Notes: a model not told the origin generated them from the sequence alone. A stretch of 64,000 nt of DNA from Podarcis raffonei (GCF_027172205.1 NC_070619.1:3296001-3360000), one strand, 5' to 3'. Positions 32,801-43,973 are shown, counted from the first letter of the stretch. Numbers and translations: made by a program.

Positions 32801-35800
32801 CAGGATTTAACCTCCTTCCGTCGGGCCTGTAAGACAGAGCTATTCCACCTGGCCTTTAATTTGAATTCAGCCTGATCTTTTATTCCCTTCTCTTCCCTCC
32901 CCCTCCCATGTTATGAAGATCACCCGCTCTGAGACCCCACAGCTAATTCTCCCCTGGCCTCCTCACTGGCCTAAGTAGGACCAACTCAGCCAGCTATCCC
33001 CGGGGATTATCTAATTGATTTTTGATTTTTATTGTTATTCATGTTTTTATACCGTATTTTATCCTGCTTTTATAATTAAGTGTTTTAAAGTGTTTTAAAT
33101 TTGTTGTTAGCTGCCCTGAGCCCGGTTTTTGAAGGGCGGGGTATAAATAAAAATTCATTATTATTACTACTACAATTCCCATCATCGCTGGCCACTGGTC
33201 CTGCTAGCTAGGGATGATGGGAGTTGTAGTCCGAAAACAGGTGGGGACCCAAGTTTGAGAAACCCTGATCTAGTCCAACCCCTGCAATGCTCAAAGCCAC
33301 AACCCTGAGGTTGAGAGATTTGTGCTCTACCAGCTGACAAGCTCTTCTCCGTTTGAACTGGTGATCAGATGGGGCTGTGAGGCTGTGGAGCAGAGGCAAG
33401 GAGAGAGGGTCTCCAAGCCCTTTCCTTGCATGGCCAGAGAGGCCTGACAACTCCCTGAGGGTTCTGTTCCGTGGAAAAGACGGCATACTGTCAAACTATA
33501 CCCTCAGTCTTCACCCAACACTCAGCTGAGTCTGAAAAGGCAGGAATTGCCTCCTTTCCCCCCAGGGGCAGCTGAGACAGCAGAGTCGGGGAAAAGCTTC
33601 CACACCTGGGATCCAGGAGCAGGTAGTTGAAGCTGGACTTGAGAAGACCCTCCCTCCACTTGCGGCTCTTGTCCGGCTGGTCGAACTGCCTGGACAAAGC
33701 CATCTCGTCCTCCTGGCCATCTGGGATCTGGTAAGTGTCCAGGGCAGAAGACAATTCCGGGCTGTAGCCTGGAGGCAAGTGAAGAACAGACAACGCCACC
33801 GCCACCAAAACAGAGAAGTTTGTTAACACATGGTGGCACACGACACGTAACAAGGAAAGAAGGGTGGAATATTATCTCAATATATGATCACAGGAGAGAG
33901 ACTTTGTTATCTCGTGCACGAGCAGAATAGGGCTGATTGATATATCATCCTGAACTGGTTTGAAGTCCACATTGTGATATCGGTTTCATAATTTTGGACC
34001 TGGCAATATATAACGAATCGTGTGTGTGTGTGTGTTATGCACAAATCACAATGTGGGGAAAACTGTGAAGCCAGCTCGTGCCTCTACACAGCTCCATTCT
34101 TATGTCAGATGTTGTGATATACAGTCATACCTCGGGTTAAATCTTTTCAGGTTGTGTCACGCGGTGAACCGGAAGTACCGGAAAAGGTTACTTCCAGGTT
34201 TCGCCGCTCACGCATGTGCAGATGCTCAAAATGACGTCATGTGCATGCAGAGAAACAGCGAATCGTGACCCGCGCAGACGCAGGTTGCGTTCTGCTCATG
34301 TTGCGAATGGGGCTCCGGAATGGATCCTGTTTGCAACCAAAGGTACCACTGTATCAACGTTTCATGATGTTTAGCTGGTGATATATTGCGATGTTGGAAA
34401 CCAGGTATCGCCCAGCCCTAGATCGGAACAGGTGTAAGTGTGTGTGGTGGTGGGGATTCGTGTATGACTATTATTATTTTTAACAGGAGCTCTAAGCCCC
34501 CTAGCCTGCAAATTAGAATCAGCAAAGGAGATATGTAAACCACTCCCCCCCAACTTTAAAGACATGTCAGTTAAAGGCAAAGAAGCACACGGGATGGCCT
34601 TTCTGGAGATGACCCTGGAGCATAGCTGTCAACTTTCCCCTTTTCTTGCAAGGAATCCTATTCGGAATAAGGGAATTTCCCTTAAAAAAAGGGAAACGTT
34701 GACAGCTATGCCCCGGAGGGGTTGAACCCGGGACCTTCTGCATGCAAAGAAGGCCTCCATCAATGGGCTGAGGCCCTCCCCTACCCCCAGGCAAAGCAGC
34801 CACTCACCTGCAGAGCCCTTCCGGGCCTTGGTCTTCGGGTCGCTCATCAGCTTCTCAAGTAGCTCCAGGTAAATTTTCCTGGTGAGTCCCGTTACAGTAC
34901 CCGGGTTGACGCCGAAGTCTCGAAGCTGCCGGACTAGCGCTTCGTCTGAGAGGTGGCTCAGCTCAGAAGCAGCTGGTGGAGAGCTGCGGCTCACATCTGC
35001 CGGCCTGGCCGCTTGACCGGTGTATGCCCGCCAGTCGTAGATGACGGTGTCTTCGGAGCTGGTGGTGTTGGCCACGGAGTCGTCCGTGCAAGGGATGTGG
35101 CGCTCCACGAGGGCGTGCCCTTCATCCTCGTAAAGGTATTCCACGGGCTCAGTGGCGCTCAGGTTCACGGGCCGGCCACCGGGTGACAGCTGGACATCTT
35201 GGGCAATGGGACTCATCCGTCCGGACGGGCAGGTGGATGTTGGCGGCGGCGGCGGCCCTCTTGCAGGCAGCCGGCTGAAGCTCACTCGCGAGCGATTGGC
35301 CTGCCTCTTGGTCCTACCATGCCTGGCACTTAGCCGCTCAGGTTCACCCCGAGGCAGCACAGCATCCAGGCTTTCTTGGGCACCATTCCCTGGTGGCAGC
35401 TTCTCCTCCTTCAAGAGAAGCTCTTCCTCTGAATCTGTCGCACGGTCGCTGCCACGTTTGGTGTCAGAACGGTCACATCCTCTGCAAACATCTCTCCCAG
35501 AACTTCCTGGTGTATCCGGGCTGATGAGAGGGCAGCCCGAAGGGAGGGACCCTGAGCAGCTGCCTGGATCACAGCTGCTGAGACCAGCCCCTATTAATAA
35601 GGTGTCATCGAGTTCACCCTTCTTGCCTCCAGCCGCACCAGGCAGGCCGCTGTTCCTTGGGCCAGCGGATCGATCTTGCCTATCGCCGGAGGCCGGAACC
35701 TGCCCTCCGGGGTTTCTCGTCCGCCTGGGACGCTGTGGCACCTCCAGGGTCTCGTCGAAGAGGGAGGAGGAAGAGCTGGCATTGTGCGTGGCCGACGCCA

Positions 35801-38800
35801 TCATGCGGCTTTTGGTTCGGGGTGTAACGTGCCGGGGGCTTTGGTGGGGCTGGAGCAGCGGTGAATGGCAGACCCTGGTCGCCAGCATCATTGACCTCAG
35901 CTTGGCCTGCAAGCCGGCCGGCTCTTCTTTGATGCTTGGAGGAGTTTGATGAGGGACGGCCATTGTTTCAGCCGCATCCCAGACCATACCGGAAGGGACA
36001 GGGCTCTCATTCTCTAGGGAAGATGTCTCTTCAGATGCCTTCTGTATGAGCACCGTTTCTGGAGTCCACAAGTGCCCCTCTACATCCTTGGTGCTCGTGG
36101 AGTGAAATCCTCTCCTTTCCTCTGTACTCAACCTCTCCTGAGCTTCAGGCGAACCACTTCCTTTTAGTTTGCCTTGTAGTTTCCAGGTACCAACTCTCCC
36201 AACGATGGGAGAGGAAATTTCTGAAAGATGCTCGTTCTCTGCTCCAGAAATCCTTGGCTTCTGCATTTCCCTGAACGGCGGAGACTTTGTGCCTTGGTTC
36301 CCCCACTTCTGCAAAGGGCATTTTGCAAGAACCTGGGACGTTTGGGAGAAACCCGACTGCCCGCCGTTCTTGGGCCGTTCATCCTTCCCAAAGCTGCACA
36401 GGTCCAAAGGTTGCCTCGCAGCGCATGTGTTGGAAGAAGCCCCCTTACAACCAATTCTGTCACACAAATGTCTCAGGCGGTCAGACCTAGCAGGAGAATT
36501 CCTCTCGCTAAATGCCTCAACTGGCTCTCCAGAGCTGCTTACCGGTCCTCTAGAAGATGGGCCTAAGGACAATTCTGACGTTAAACTGTTGCTCCCAGTA
36601 TTGTGGGAGATGCACGTGGAACAGCTCGAGCTGGCCTTCCTTCCCTCCTGGTTCTGAGCCTCGCTGCAGCGGAGTGCTTCCGTAGTGCTTGCGTAACATT
36701 CGCTGTCGCACGAGGCATACTGGCCACTGCTTGAGCTTTGACTAAATGATTCGGCTCGTTCGGCGCCTCCGCCCAGATTACCACAGGCACTCGGCAGTAA
36801 CTCCGCATTGACCACGACCGTCTTTTCCAGGTCCGAGACGGCTGCAGCGTTCTCCCGGGTGAACAGGTAGGCGTGATCAGGCGAGGTGACGTCCAGCCCT
36901 TCGTGGCCTGTGGCTCTCACCACAAGGTCTGGGTCTAGAAAGCTGCCATAGTGGGAGAGGTTGAAGGTGGTGTTTGGATCCTTCATGCTGGCAATGGGAT
37001 CTGCTTCACATTCGGACACAACTGCATGGGTGGGAGAGGGCCCGGGGATCTCCCAGGATCTGTTAGCGTTCTGTATTTCGAGGCTCGCTCTCAGCTTGCT
37101 GTCGATTAAAGTGGAGGGGGGAAATGCGCTGTCTGGAGGCAAAGGGGATCCCTTAGCTGTAGTGCTCTGGACACAACGAGTTTGGGTTGTGCCAAGATCT
37201 GGTTTGAGGGGCTCGGGTCCTCCGATGTGAAAACCCCGTGTTGCCAAGGGACTGGGGGCTGGCTGCCCAAGCACGCCGCCCAAGCCGGCTGAGGCTGCCG
37301 GCTGAGCACAGAGGTCTCCCTGATCGGACAAAGTGCTGGAAGCCAAAGAACACTCCGTTAGGAACGAAGAAGCGATCCTGTCCTCAAAGGAACAAGTTTT
37401 ATCTTGGCTCTTTGGAGGGCGAGAAAGGAAGGTGGGTGGCTTCGCATGCTGAAGGCTCTCATCCGGAGGAGGCCGCAAGTTTCCTCCCGAGGCGATGGGG
37501 CAAGCGTCGTAAAGCCTCAAGGACCGCCCAGGGTTCAAGGTGTCTTCAGTCACGGTGGAGAGGAAGCTTTCTTCTCTTCGGTAGCCTGTATAAAAAAGAA
37601 AGAGAGGGACAAATGAGGCTAGGATTATTTAATTTGAGCCTCTGAAATTAGGGAAACAGGAGTTGCTGGCATCCTGCTACACATCTCAAGCATTTTTGAA
37701 AATTGCAGAAAATAAGTGTAAAAGGTAGAGGACCCCTGGACAGTTAAGTCCAGTCAAAGGCAACTATGGGGTTGCGGCACTCATCTCACTTTCAGGTCGA
37801 CGTTTGTCCGCAGACAGCTTTCTGGGTCATGTGGCCAGCAGGACTAAACCGCTTCTGGCGCAACGGGACACCGTGATGGAAGCCAGAGTGCACAGAAACG
37901 CTGTTTACCTTCCCGCCAGAGTGGTACCTATTTATCTACTTGCACTTTGACGTGCTTTCAAACTGCTAGGTTGGCAGGAGCAGGGACAGAGCAACAGGAG
38001 CTCACCCTGTCGCGGGGATTCGAACCACCAACCTTCTGATCGGCAAGCCCAAGAGGCTCTGTGGTTTCATCTTAAAAACTACTAAATCAGGCTTCCTCAA
38101 ACTCGGCCCTCCAGATGTTTTTGGCTTACAACTCCCATCATCCCTGACTAGCAGGACCAGTGGTCAGGGATGATGGGAATTGTAGCCTCAAAACATCTGG
38201 AGGGCCAAGGCTGAGGAAGCCTGTACTAAATATTTTAAACAGGTTCATGTTTTCTCATGCTCACACTTCCGAATTTTTTTGCTAAGCTCTGTTTCGGCCG
38301 CAGTTACGGTATAGCAAACAAATGAGAATGTAAAGTTTAAAATCGGGGGATAGGATACGAAGATAGCATTGCATTGGGGGGCAGGGAGCTTGATTGCTTC
38401 TCCCTACTTACTCATCCAGTGGCGCTGCTCCTCTGCAGCCTCGTCCAGGAACCCTTGCAAGATACGGAGGCACATCTCGTTCCCTTCCTCCAAAGCCAGG
38501 TCGATGGCAGTGTTCCCGTCCTGGGAGAAAGAAGAGGCTACAGGACCAGGGAGCTGGGCCTTCCCCTCCCCCGAGCTAATCTGGCTTGCTAGTTCTCTCC
38601 ATCCAAGTTCCCTTCCTTGCCTTTCCTTATTCCAATTAACATGGGACAGGTAACCAAGAAAGAATTTCGCAGCTTCAACTCGTCAACCGCCAGTGCTTTG
38701 GTTCTCCCTGGAATGGTTTCTCATGACGTCAGTGGGTCTACTCTAACTATCTTTGTAATAATAATAATAATAATTATTATTATTATTTATACGCCGCCCT

Positions 38801-41800
38801 CCCCGGCCAGAGCCGGGCTCAGGGCGGCTAACATCAATTAAATTTCAGTAAAAACATAATAAGAAAACAACAACAAACAAATTAAAATACAGGTTAAGAT
38901 GCAATTTAAAATGCAGCCTCATTTTAAAAGTAGCCCATAAATCAGAACCATAAGGGGAGGGAAACAGAAGGGTCAGACTGAGTCCAAACCAAAGGCCAGG
39001 CGGAACAGCTCTGTCTTGCAGGCCCTGCGGAAAGATGTCAAGTCCCGCAGGGCCCTGGTCTCTTGTGACAGAGCGTTCCACCAAGTCGGGGCCAGTACTG
39101 AAAAGGCCCTGGCCCTAGTTGAGACCAATCTAACCACCTTGCGACTTGGGACCTCCAAGGTGTTGTCATTTGTGGACCTTAAGATCCTCCGCGGGGCATA
39201 CCAGGAGAGGTGGTCCCGTAGGTACAAGGGTCCTAGCCTATGGCTGGAAGAACTTAAAAAGAGCTGCTGGATCGGGTCAAAGGGGGCCCAGACAGCATCC
39301 CGTTTACCACAGAGCCCAACCAGAAACCAGCAAGCAGTGTCTCAGCTCAACAGCAACAGGAAGTCCCTGCAACCCTGTCACCCCCCCGCCCCCCCCCCAC
39401 AATGGCAAGAACTCTCTGGCCTACCTGGTCTTTCAGGTGGGGGTCTCCTCCTTCCATCAGCAAGAGCTTTAGGCACGTGTAGCACCCCCAGGCGGCTGCC
39501 ACATGCAAGGGGGTGAGACCGTCCACGGACCTAAATCACAAGCAACACCTGGGATTGCACCTTGCACAACGTTAGGTGCCCAAGGCCTGTAGGGCGTCAA
39601 GAGTCCCGATTTCTTGCCCTGGCGTCTTGTCGCGAACGACGGGCAGCCAAGCACCCACTGGCAGCAGCTCTCCTTACCCTCAGCCCCCGAGATTCATGCG
39701 ATGTGTGCATGCTCTGTCACTGAACTACGATCTTTCCCTTTAAAGTAAAGCAGGTCTCTGGATCTGCATGGTTCTTGACGTTAAAATTTTATTATCTTGA
39801 GGTCAGACCTAAACGGCCTCTGTCCAGTACACCTGAAGGAGCGTCTCCACCTCCATCGTTCTGCCCGGACATTGAGGTCCAGCGCCAAGGGCCTTCTGGA
39901 GGTTCCCTCACTGCGAGAAGCCAAGTTACAGGGAACCAGGCAGAGGGACTTCTTGGTGGTGGCGCCCGCCCTGTGGAACACCCTCCCACCAGATGTCAAA
40001 GAGAACAATAACTACCAGACTTTTAGAAGACATCTGAAGGCAGCCCTGTTTAGGGAAGCTTTTAATGCTTGATGCATTACTTTATTTTAATATTGTGTTG
40101 GAAGCCGCCCAGAGTGGCTGGGGAAACCCAGCCAGATGGGCGGGGTATAAATAATAAATTATTATTGTTATTATAGACCACTGGATGTGCAGGTCAAATC
40201 TGTGTCCAGGGCAGCTGTCTACCAGCTCCATCTGGTACGCAGGCTGAGACCCTACCTGCCTGCACATTGTCTTGCCAGAGTGGTGCATGCTCTGGTTATC
40301 TCCCACTTGGACTACTGCTATTCGCTCTCTGTGGGGCTACCTTTGAAGGTGACCTGGAAACTGCAACTTATCCAGAATGCGGCAGCTAGACTGGTGACTG
40401 GGAGTGGCCGCCAGGACCATATAACACTGGTCCTAAAGGATCTTCACTAGCTCCCAGTACGTTTCTGAGCACCATTCAAAGTGTCAGTGTTGACTTTTAA
40501 ACGGCCTTGGCTCAGTATACCTGAAGGAGCGTCTCCACCCCCATCGCCCAGCCCAGACACGGAAGTCCAGCTCCGAGGGTCTTCTGGTGGTTCCCTCATT
40601 GCGAGAAGTGAGGTTATAGGGAACCAGGTGATGGCGCCTGTCCTCTGGAATGCCCTCCCATCAGATGTCAAAGAAAAAAGTAACTATATAATCTTTAGAA
40701 GACATTTGAAGGCAGCCATGTATAGGGATTTTTTTTTTGTAAAGTTTAAAGTTTTATCTTATTATATACAGTCATACCTCGGGTTACAGATGCTTCACGT
40801 TGCGCATTTTCGGGATACGGACGCGCCAAAACCCGGAACGGGTTACTTCCGGGTTACTGTGCTCACGCATGCGCAGAAGCGCTAAATCGTGCTTTGCGCA
40901 TGGCACAGAAGTGCCGAATCGCAACCCGCATGTGCGCAGATGCGGGTTGCGAACGTGCCTGCCGCACGGATCATGTTTGCAACCCGAGCGTTCACTGTAT
41001 GTTGGAAGCCGCCCAGAATTCCTGGGGCAACCCAGTTAGATGGGTGGGGTATAAATAGTGAATTTATTTATTATTATTATTAAATAGGATGTCCCTATTT
41101 TCACCGGAGAAATGCTACAGGGTATGCAAATAATCTGATGCCAAATACGTTCGCTCACACTAGATGGCCGCTGGTGGGTTCAGAGCTCATTTCTCCATGG
41201 ATGTAGCAGAAGGACCCTGCAGAATACCTGATATTGGGGTCTCCGCCATACCGGAGGATGAGGGCAAGGCACCGGATCCCACTCTCCTGCTCCATCCCAG
41301 CGGCGAGGTGGATGCCAGCAATCCCCTCAGGCAGAACCAAGTTGGGGTCTGCTCCCTGCTGGAGAAGGGCTTCGACCATTCTGGGAAGCAAGAAAACAGC
41401 GACTAAGAGATAAAATTCCAGGAATTAAGATCTGCAAGCCAAGAAGCCCCCAAAACCAGTTGGAGAGATTTACGTTTTGTAATAATCAGTGAAAGAGGAG
41501 AGTGCAAAATATGGTCTGAAGCTCAACATCAAGAAAACGAAGATCATGGCCACTGGTCCCATCACCTCCTGGCAAATAGAAGGGGAAGAAATGGAGGCAG
41601 TGAGAGATTTTGCTTTCTTGGGCTCCATGATCACTGCAGATGGTGACAGCAGCCACGAAATTAAAAGACGCCTGCTCCTTGGGAGAAAGGCGATGGCAAA
41701 TCTAGACAGCATCTTAAAAAGCAGAGACATCACCTTGCCGACAAAGGTCCGTCTAGTTAAAGCTATGGTTTTCCCAGTAGTGATGTATGGAAGTGAGAGC

Positions 41801-42282
41801 TGGACCATAAAGAAGGCTGATCGCCGAAGAATGGATGCTTTTGAATTATGGTGCTGGAGGAGACTCTTGAGAGTCCCATGGACTGCAAGAAGATCAAACC
41901 TATCCATTCTTAAGGAAATCGGCCCTGAGTGCTCACTGGAAGGACAGATCCTGAAGCTGAGGCTCCAAGACTTTGGCCACCTCATGAGAAGAGAAGACTC
42001 CCTGGAAAAGACCCTGATGTTGGGGAAGATGGAGGGCGCAAGGAGAAGGGGACAACGGAGGACGAGATGGTTGGACAGTGTTTTCAAGGTTACCAGCATG
42101 AGTTTGACCAAACTGCGGGAGGTAGTGGAGGACAGAGGTGCCTGGCGTGCTCTGGTCCAGGGGGTCACGAAGAGTCGGACACGACTAAACGACAACAACA
42201 ACAAAATAATCAGTGCTTTTTTCTAGGGGTTCTCCAGGGTTCTGGCACCGTTTTTCCCTAGAAGAAAAGCACTGGTGGTATT

Positions 42283-42326
<44 letters not shown>

Positions 42327-42539
42327 TAAAATAATAATAATAATTTCAGGGGTAGTTTATGTTACATAAGAAAGCTTTTGCAAAGCCAAAAGGGAACAAG
42401 CGTAGAAAAGAGGGAGAAGCCTCTAGAGAAATTCACGTGTACACGTGAACAGGTGCATTCACACATGCGCTTACTCGCACTCTCCGCCCGACAGAGCCTC
42501 GCGCAGCCGGACCGAGAGCGGCAGGGAGCCTGGTTCCAT
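29314..42539 (-). CDS. ANKLE1: ANKLE1, ankyrin/LEM/GIY-YIG DNA endonuclease
   Basis: Nine coding exons join in phase on the minus strand: 42539-42475, 41380-41228, 39530-39425, 38520-38412, 37585-34808, 33768-33606, 31431-31260, 30529-30400 and 29486-29314 (stop TGA), giving 1282 residues. All introns are GT-AG. The start ATG opens MEPGSLPLSVRLREALSGGE, which aligns with the human N-terminus. Ankyrin repeats fill about 20-140 (GADPNLVLPEGIAGIHLAAG; GLTPLHVAAAWGCYTCLKLL). The LEM domain is about 1020-1060 (LSDEALVRQLRDFGVNPG). The GIY-YIG nuclease follows, with YLLLDP near 1119, IFYVGKG at 1150-1156, Arg1217/Glu1218 in EAYTREAC and Asn1232. In human it is a structure-specific endonuclease that cleaves branched DNA and chromatin bridges. 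The human protein is about 615 residues; the excess here is in exon 5, a Ser/Pro-rich linker without stops. It converges with ABHD8 and diverges from BABAM1. Confidence 0.96.
29505..29640 (+). mobile_element. LINE reverse-transcriptase scrap
   Basis: The plus strand reads ISLDLPVSFDTTDHGIP, close to the (D)LSAAFDTVDH motif of CR1/L2-group enzymes. It lies in ANKLE1 intron 8, antisense. Confidence 0.55.
29791..29863. repeat. (AAT)n/(ATT)n microsatellite
   Basis: It is continuous with the tail of the LINE end that follows, from which it probably grew. Confidence 0.9.
29864..30220 (-). mobile_element. L2-group LINE 3' end
   Basis: The minus strand shows ACTTGGTGGAACGCTCTGTC, GGCCTGCAAGACAGAGC and the GCCCTGAGCCCGGC tail. 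It is nearly identical to 38770-39260. Confidence 0.75.
30275..30355 (-). mobile_element. tRNA-like SINE head
   Basis: The minus strand reads GGATAGCTCAGTCGGTAGAG and GGGTTTGATCCCC, tRNA-Lys-like A and B boxes. Context and divergence suggest a SINE remnant, not a tRNA gene. Confidence 0.6.
30596..31040 (-). mobile_element. L1 3' end
   Basis: The plus strand starts with a T-rich run and TGATATTTATTGAAAGTTT, the mirror image of an L1 3' tail. A/T-rich 3' UTR follows. It lies in ANKLE1 intron 7. Confidence 0.6.
31490..32125 (+). mobile_element. CR1/L2-group LINE 3' part
   Basis: The plus strand reads ISRLDYCNTLYVGLPLKVTR and [16 protein letters not shown] and ends with GGCGGGGTATAAATAATAAA and an ATT tail. 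It begins about 60 bp from ANKLE1 exon 7. Confidence 0.85.
32746..33267. mobile_element. hAT-type MITE split by a LINE
   Basis: CAGCGTTTCCCAAACTTGGG on the left pairs with CCCAAGTTTGAGAAACCCTG on the right. The middle (CCCATCATCGCTGGCCACTG) is the family of 29067-29202. An L2-group LINE end (about 32777-33168, + strand) is inserted after GCTGTTTT. The flanking 8-mers match only partly. Confidence 0.65.
34122..34351. mobile_element. Tc1/mariner-like MITE, 230 bp
   Basis: The ends CAGTCATACCTCGGGTTAA and AACCAAAGGTACCACTG are inverted repeats between TA pairs. It lies in ANKLE1 intron 5. Confidence 0.82.
34621..34710. mobile_element. Short hAT-type MITE, 90 bp
   Basis: The ends CATAGCTGTCAACTTTCCCC and GTTGACAGCTATG are inverted repeats. 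The flanking 8-mers CCCTGGAG and CCCCGGAG match at 7 of 8. It is an internal-deletion relative of 49701-50226 and sits 98 bp from the donor of ANKLE1 exon 5. A tRNA-like SINE scrap surrounds it. Confidence 0.85.
37719..38068 (-). mobile_element. Sauria-type SINE, diverged
   Basis: The copy lies in ANKLE1 intron 4 on the gene's own strand. It has the body and B box, but a damaged tRNA-like head and a short tail. Confidence 0.85.
38088..38223. mobile_element. hAT-type palindromic MITE, 136 bp
   Basis: The ends CAGGCTTCCTCAAACTCGGC and GGCTGAGGAAGCCTG are inverted repeats with a perfect 8-bp duplication TACTAAAT (38080-38087 and 38224-38231). Confidence 0.94.
38770..39260 (-). mobile_element. 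L2-group LINE 3' end
   Basis: The minus strand reads a partial reverse-transcriptase tail (YLRDHLSWYAPRRILRSTND, LTSFRRACKTELFRLAFGL) followed by the GCCCTGAGCCCGGC tail and an ATT run. Confidence 0.8.
39795..40175 (+). mobile_element. CR1/L2-group LINE 3' end
   Basis: The plus strand reads [20 protein letters not shown] and [17 protein letters not shown], then the standard tail. Confidence 0.85.
40185..41085 (+). mobile_element. CR1/L2-group LINE, split by a MITE
   Basis: The plus strand reads [20 protein letters not shown] and AAARLVTGSGRQDHITLVLK with several breaks. The tail resumes at 41001 after the MITE at 40769-40997. Confidence 0.82.
40769..40997. mobile_element. Tc1/mariner-like MITE, 229 bp
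   Basis: The ends CAGTCATACCTCGGGTTACA and CAACCCGAGCGTTCACTG are inverted repeats with TA on both sides; the host is a LINE tail. Confidence 0.9.
41471..42205 (+). mobile_element. Bov-B (RTE) LINE 3' part with open reverse-transcriptase tail
   Basis: The plus strand keeps about 238 codons open from 41489, with typical Bov-B sequence (KLNIKKTKIMATGPI, VVMYGSESWTIKKADRRRMD, ELWCWRRLLRVPWTARRSN). It ends with CGGACACGACTAAACGACAA and an AAC run. Bov-B is widespread in squamates and known to have moved between species. This copy lies antisense in ANKLE1 intron 1, about 90 bp from exon 2. Confidence 0.93.
42211..42275. mobile_element. Tiny palindromic MITE-like hairpin
   Basis: CAGTGCTTTTTTCTAGGG at the left pairs with CCCTAGAAGAAAAGCACTG at the right, a 65-bp hairpin of hAT-like appearance at the end of the Bov-B tail. 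No target duplication is clear. Confidence 0.6.
42281..42344. repeat. (AAT)n microsatellite
   Basis: A trinucleotide tract in ANKLE1 intron 1, about 130 bp from the exon 1 donor. Confidence 0.9.
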
Positions 42540-43010
42540 TCCGCCACTAGAGGGCGGCCGAGGAGGCGCGTCTGCGCATGCTCACTCCGCCCGCACATGC
42601 GCAGATTTCCCACAGGAGGCAGCGGCTACTTCCATCCCCGCGCGGGCGGCGGCGGCGGGATTTCGGCCCGGCGGGGTCGCCTCGAGACGCAGCCGAAGAA
42701 CCGCCCGCGCAGCCCCGGCCGAGGGCCGCGCGCCCGCCGCGGCTCCCTCACAGCCGCTGTCGCGGCAGCAACGCCGCCCCCGCCGCCATCTTGCTTTTAA
42801 AGTTTGAAGCTTCCCTCTCAAGGCCTGCCTGGGTTTCTCATTGGCTGGCCGTCGCAATGACTGACTGCCCGGTTGCCCAGTAAAAAGAGGAACGAGGAGG
42901 GACTGGTAGGCGGGGAAAAAGAGAATCCTCTCTGTGGATAGGTTGGAAAGGGGCATGAGGCGTGTCTCCCTGTTCCTTTACCCGCCCGCCCTGTTGATTG
43001 GTCTGGAGTT
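42540..43010 (-). promoter_or_regulatory. CpG-rich ANKLE1 promoter region
   Basis: The stretch from about 42470 to 42850 is very CpG-rich and contains ANKLE1 exon 1. On the minus strand CAAGATGGCGGC (42782-42793) is a YY1-type site in the orientation usual for sites near a start. Inverted CCAAT boxes lie further upstream (ATTGG at 42840 and 42995 on +). This places transcription start near 42.8 kb. The plus-strand side could also start a divergent transcript. Confidence 0.6.
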
Positions 43011-43378
43011 GATGTTTACGTCACTTGATTGACGGTGTCGTTGGCTCTATTTGTCCGCTTCCCCTATTCAGCCTAAGAAAGACATAGAGGACTCGGTACT
43101 TTTGTCCGCAGACAAGATTTCCGGCTTATTTTGGGCGGCTTGGCTAAACCCCATAGAGTTTTTCTTTTCTTTTTGCATTTACACCCTGACTTTATTTATT
43201 CATGCCATCTATTTGCATTCATTCATCCATCTATTTATTCATGCAATTTATTTGCATCCATCCATTGATTTATTTTGCGTTCCTTCTATTAAAATTCACT
43301 GACTGCTTTACCCTTCATTGCATTTCCACCGTTTATTTATTCATTCAGTTTAAGAGGTGCATTATCCACCCCCTCTTA

Positions 43379-43970
43379 AAAAATTTTTTATTAGATTTTC
43401 CACAGTTATAACAAAAAACACAAAGCAGAATGACACACAAAAACAGAAAAAAAAGAAAAATACATCAATGAACGAAAGAAGAAGAAAAAAGGAACAATAA
43501 ACAGATAAACAATAACAACAAACTTAATTTTTTACAAATCCAACCTTTTAAACATCTTGGTTGACTTCCTCTAGTCCCTCCCTTCTGAGTTTCTCGTAGT
43601 TAAAAGTAACAGCTCTCCAATATCATTTTTAAACTAAAACAATTTCCAATTATAGTCCATCTCACTCACTTTTCTTAATATTCTAAATCCCATTTATTTA
43701 ATTGTCACTTAATCCTAGGCCTATTTGTTTCTTTCAATTTATTTCTAATTTTTTATATTACAATATTTATTCAAATAGTCCTTAAATTTCCTCCAGTCCT
43801 TTTGAAACTCCTCTTCTTTCTGGTCGCGGATTCCTGCAGTCAGGTCAGCTAGCTCCGAAAAGTCCATCATCTTCATCTGCCAATCTTCCACTGTAGGTAG
43901 TTCTTGTGTTCATTATCCAGCCTCTTATTTCCTGATTGCATCGACATCCTTTTCTATAAAAAAATTTTTC
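43379..43970 (-). mobile_element. L1 3' end
   Basis: The plus strand opens with AAAATTTTTTATTAGATTTTC, then A-rich 3' UTR, and later sequence resembling the end of L1 ORF2 (TTTAAATTTCCTCCAGTCC). Confidence 0.6.
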
Positions 43971-43973
43971 CCT

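Noticed and set aside
35152-35949. 265-codon plus-strand frame
   Set aside because: It is the antisense shadow of ANKLE1 exon 5.
41470-42204. 244-codon minus-strand frame
   Set aside because: It is the antisense shadow of the Bov-B reverse-transcriptase frame.
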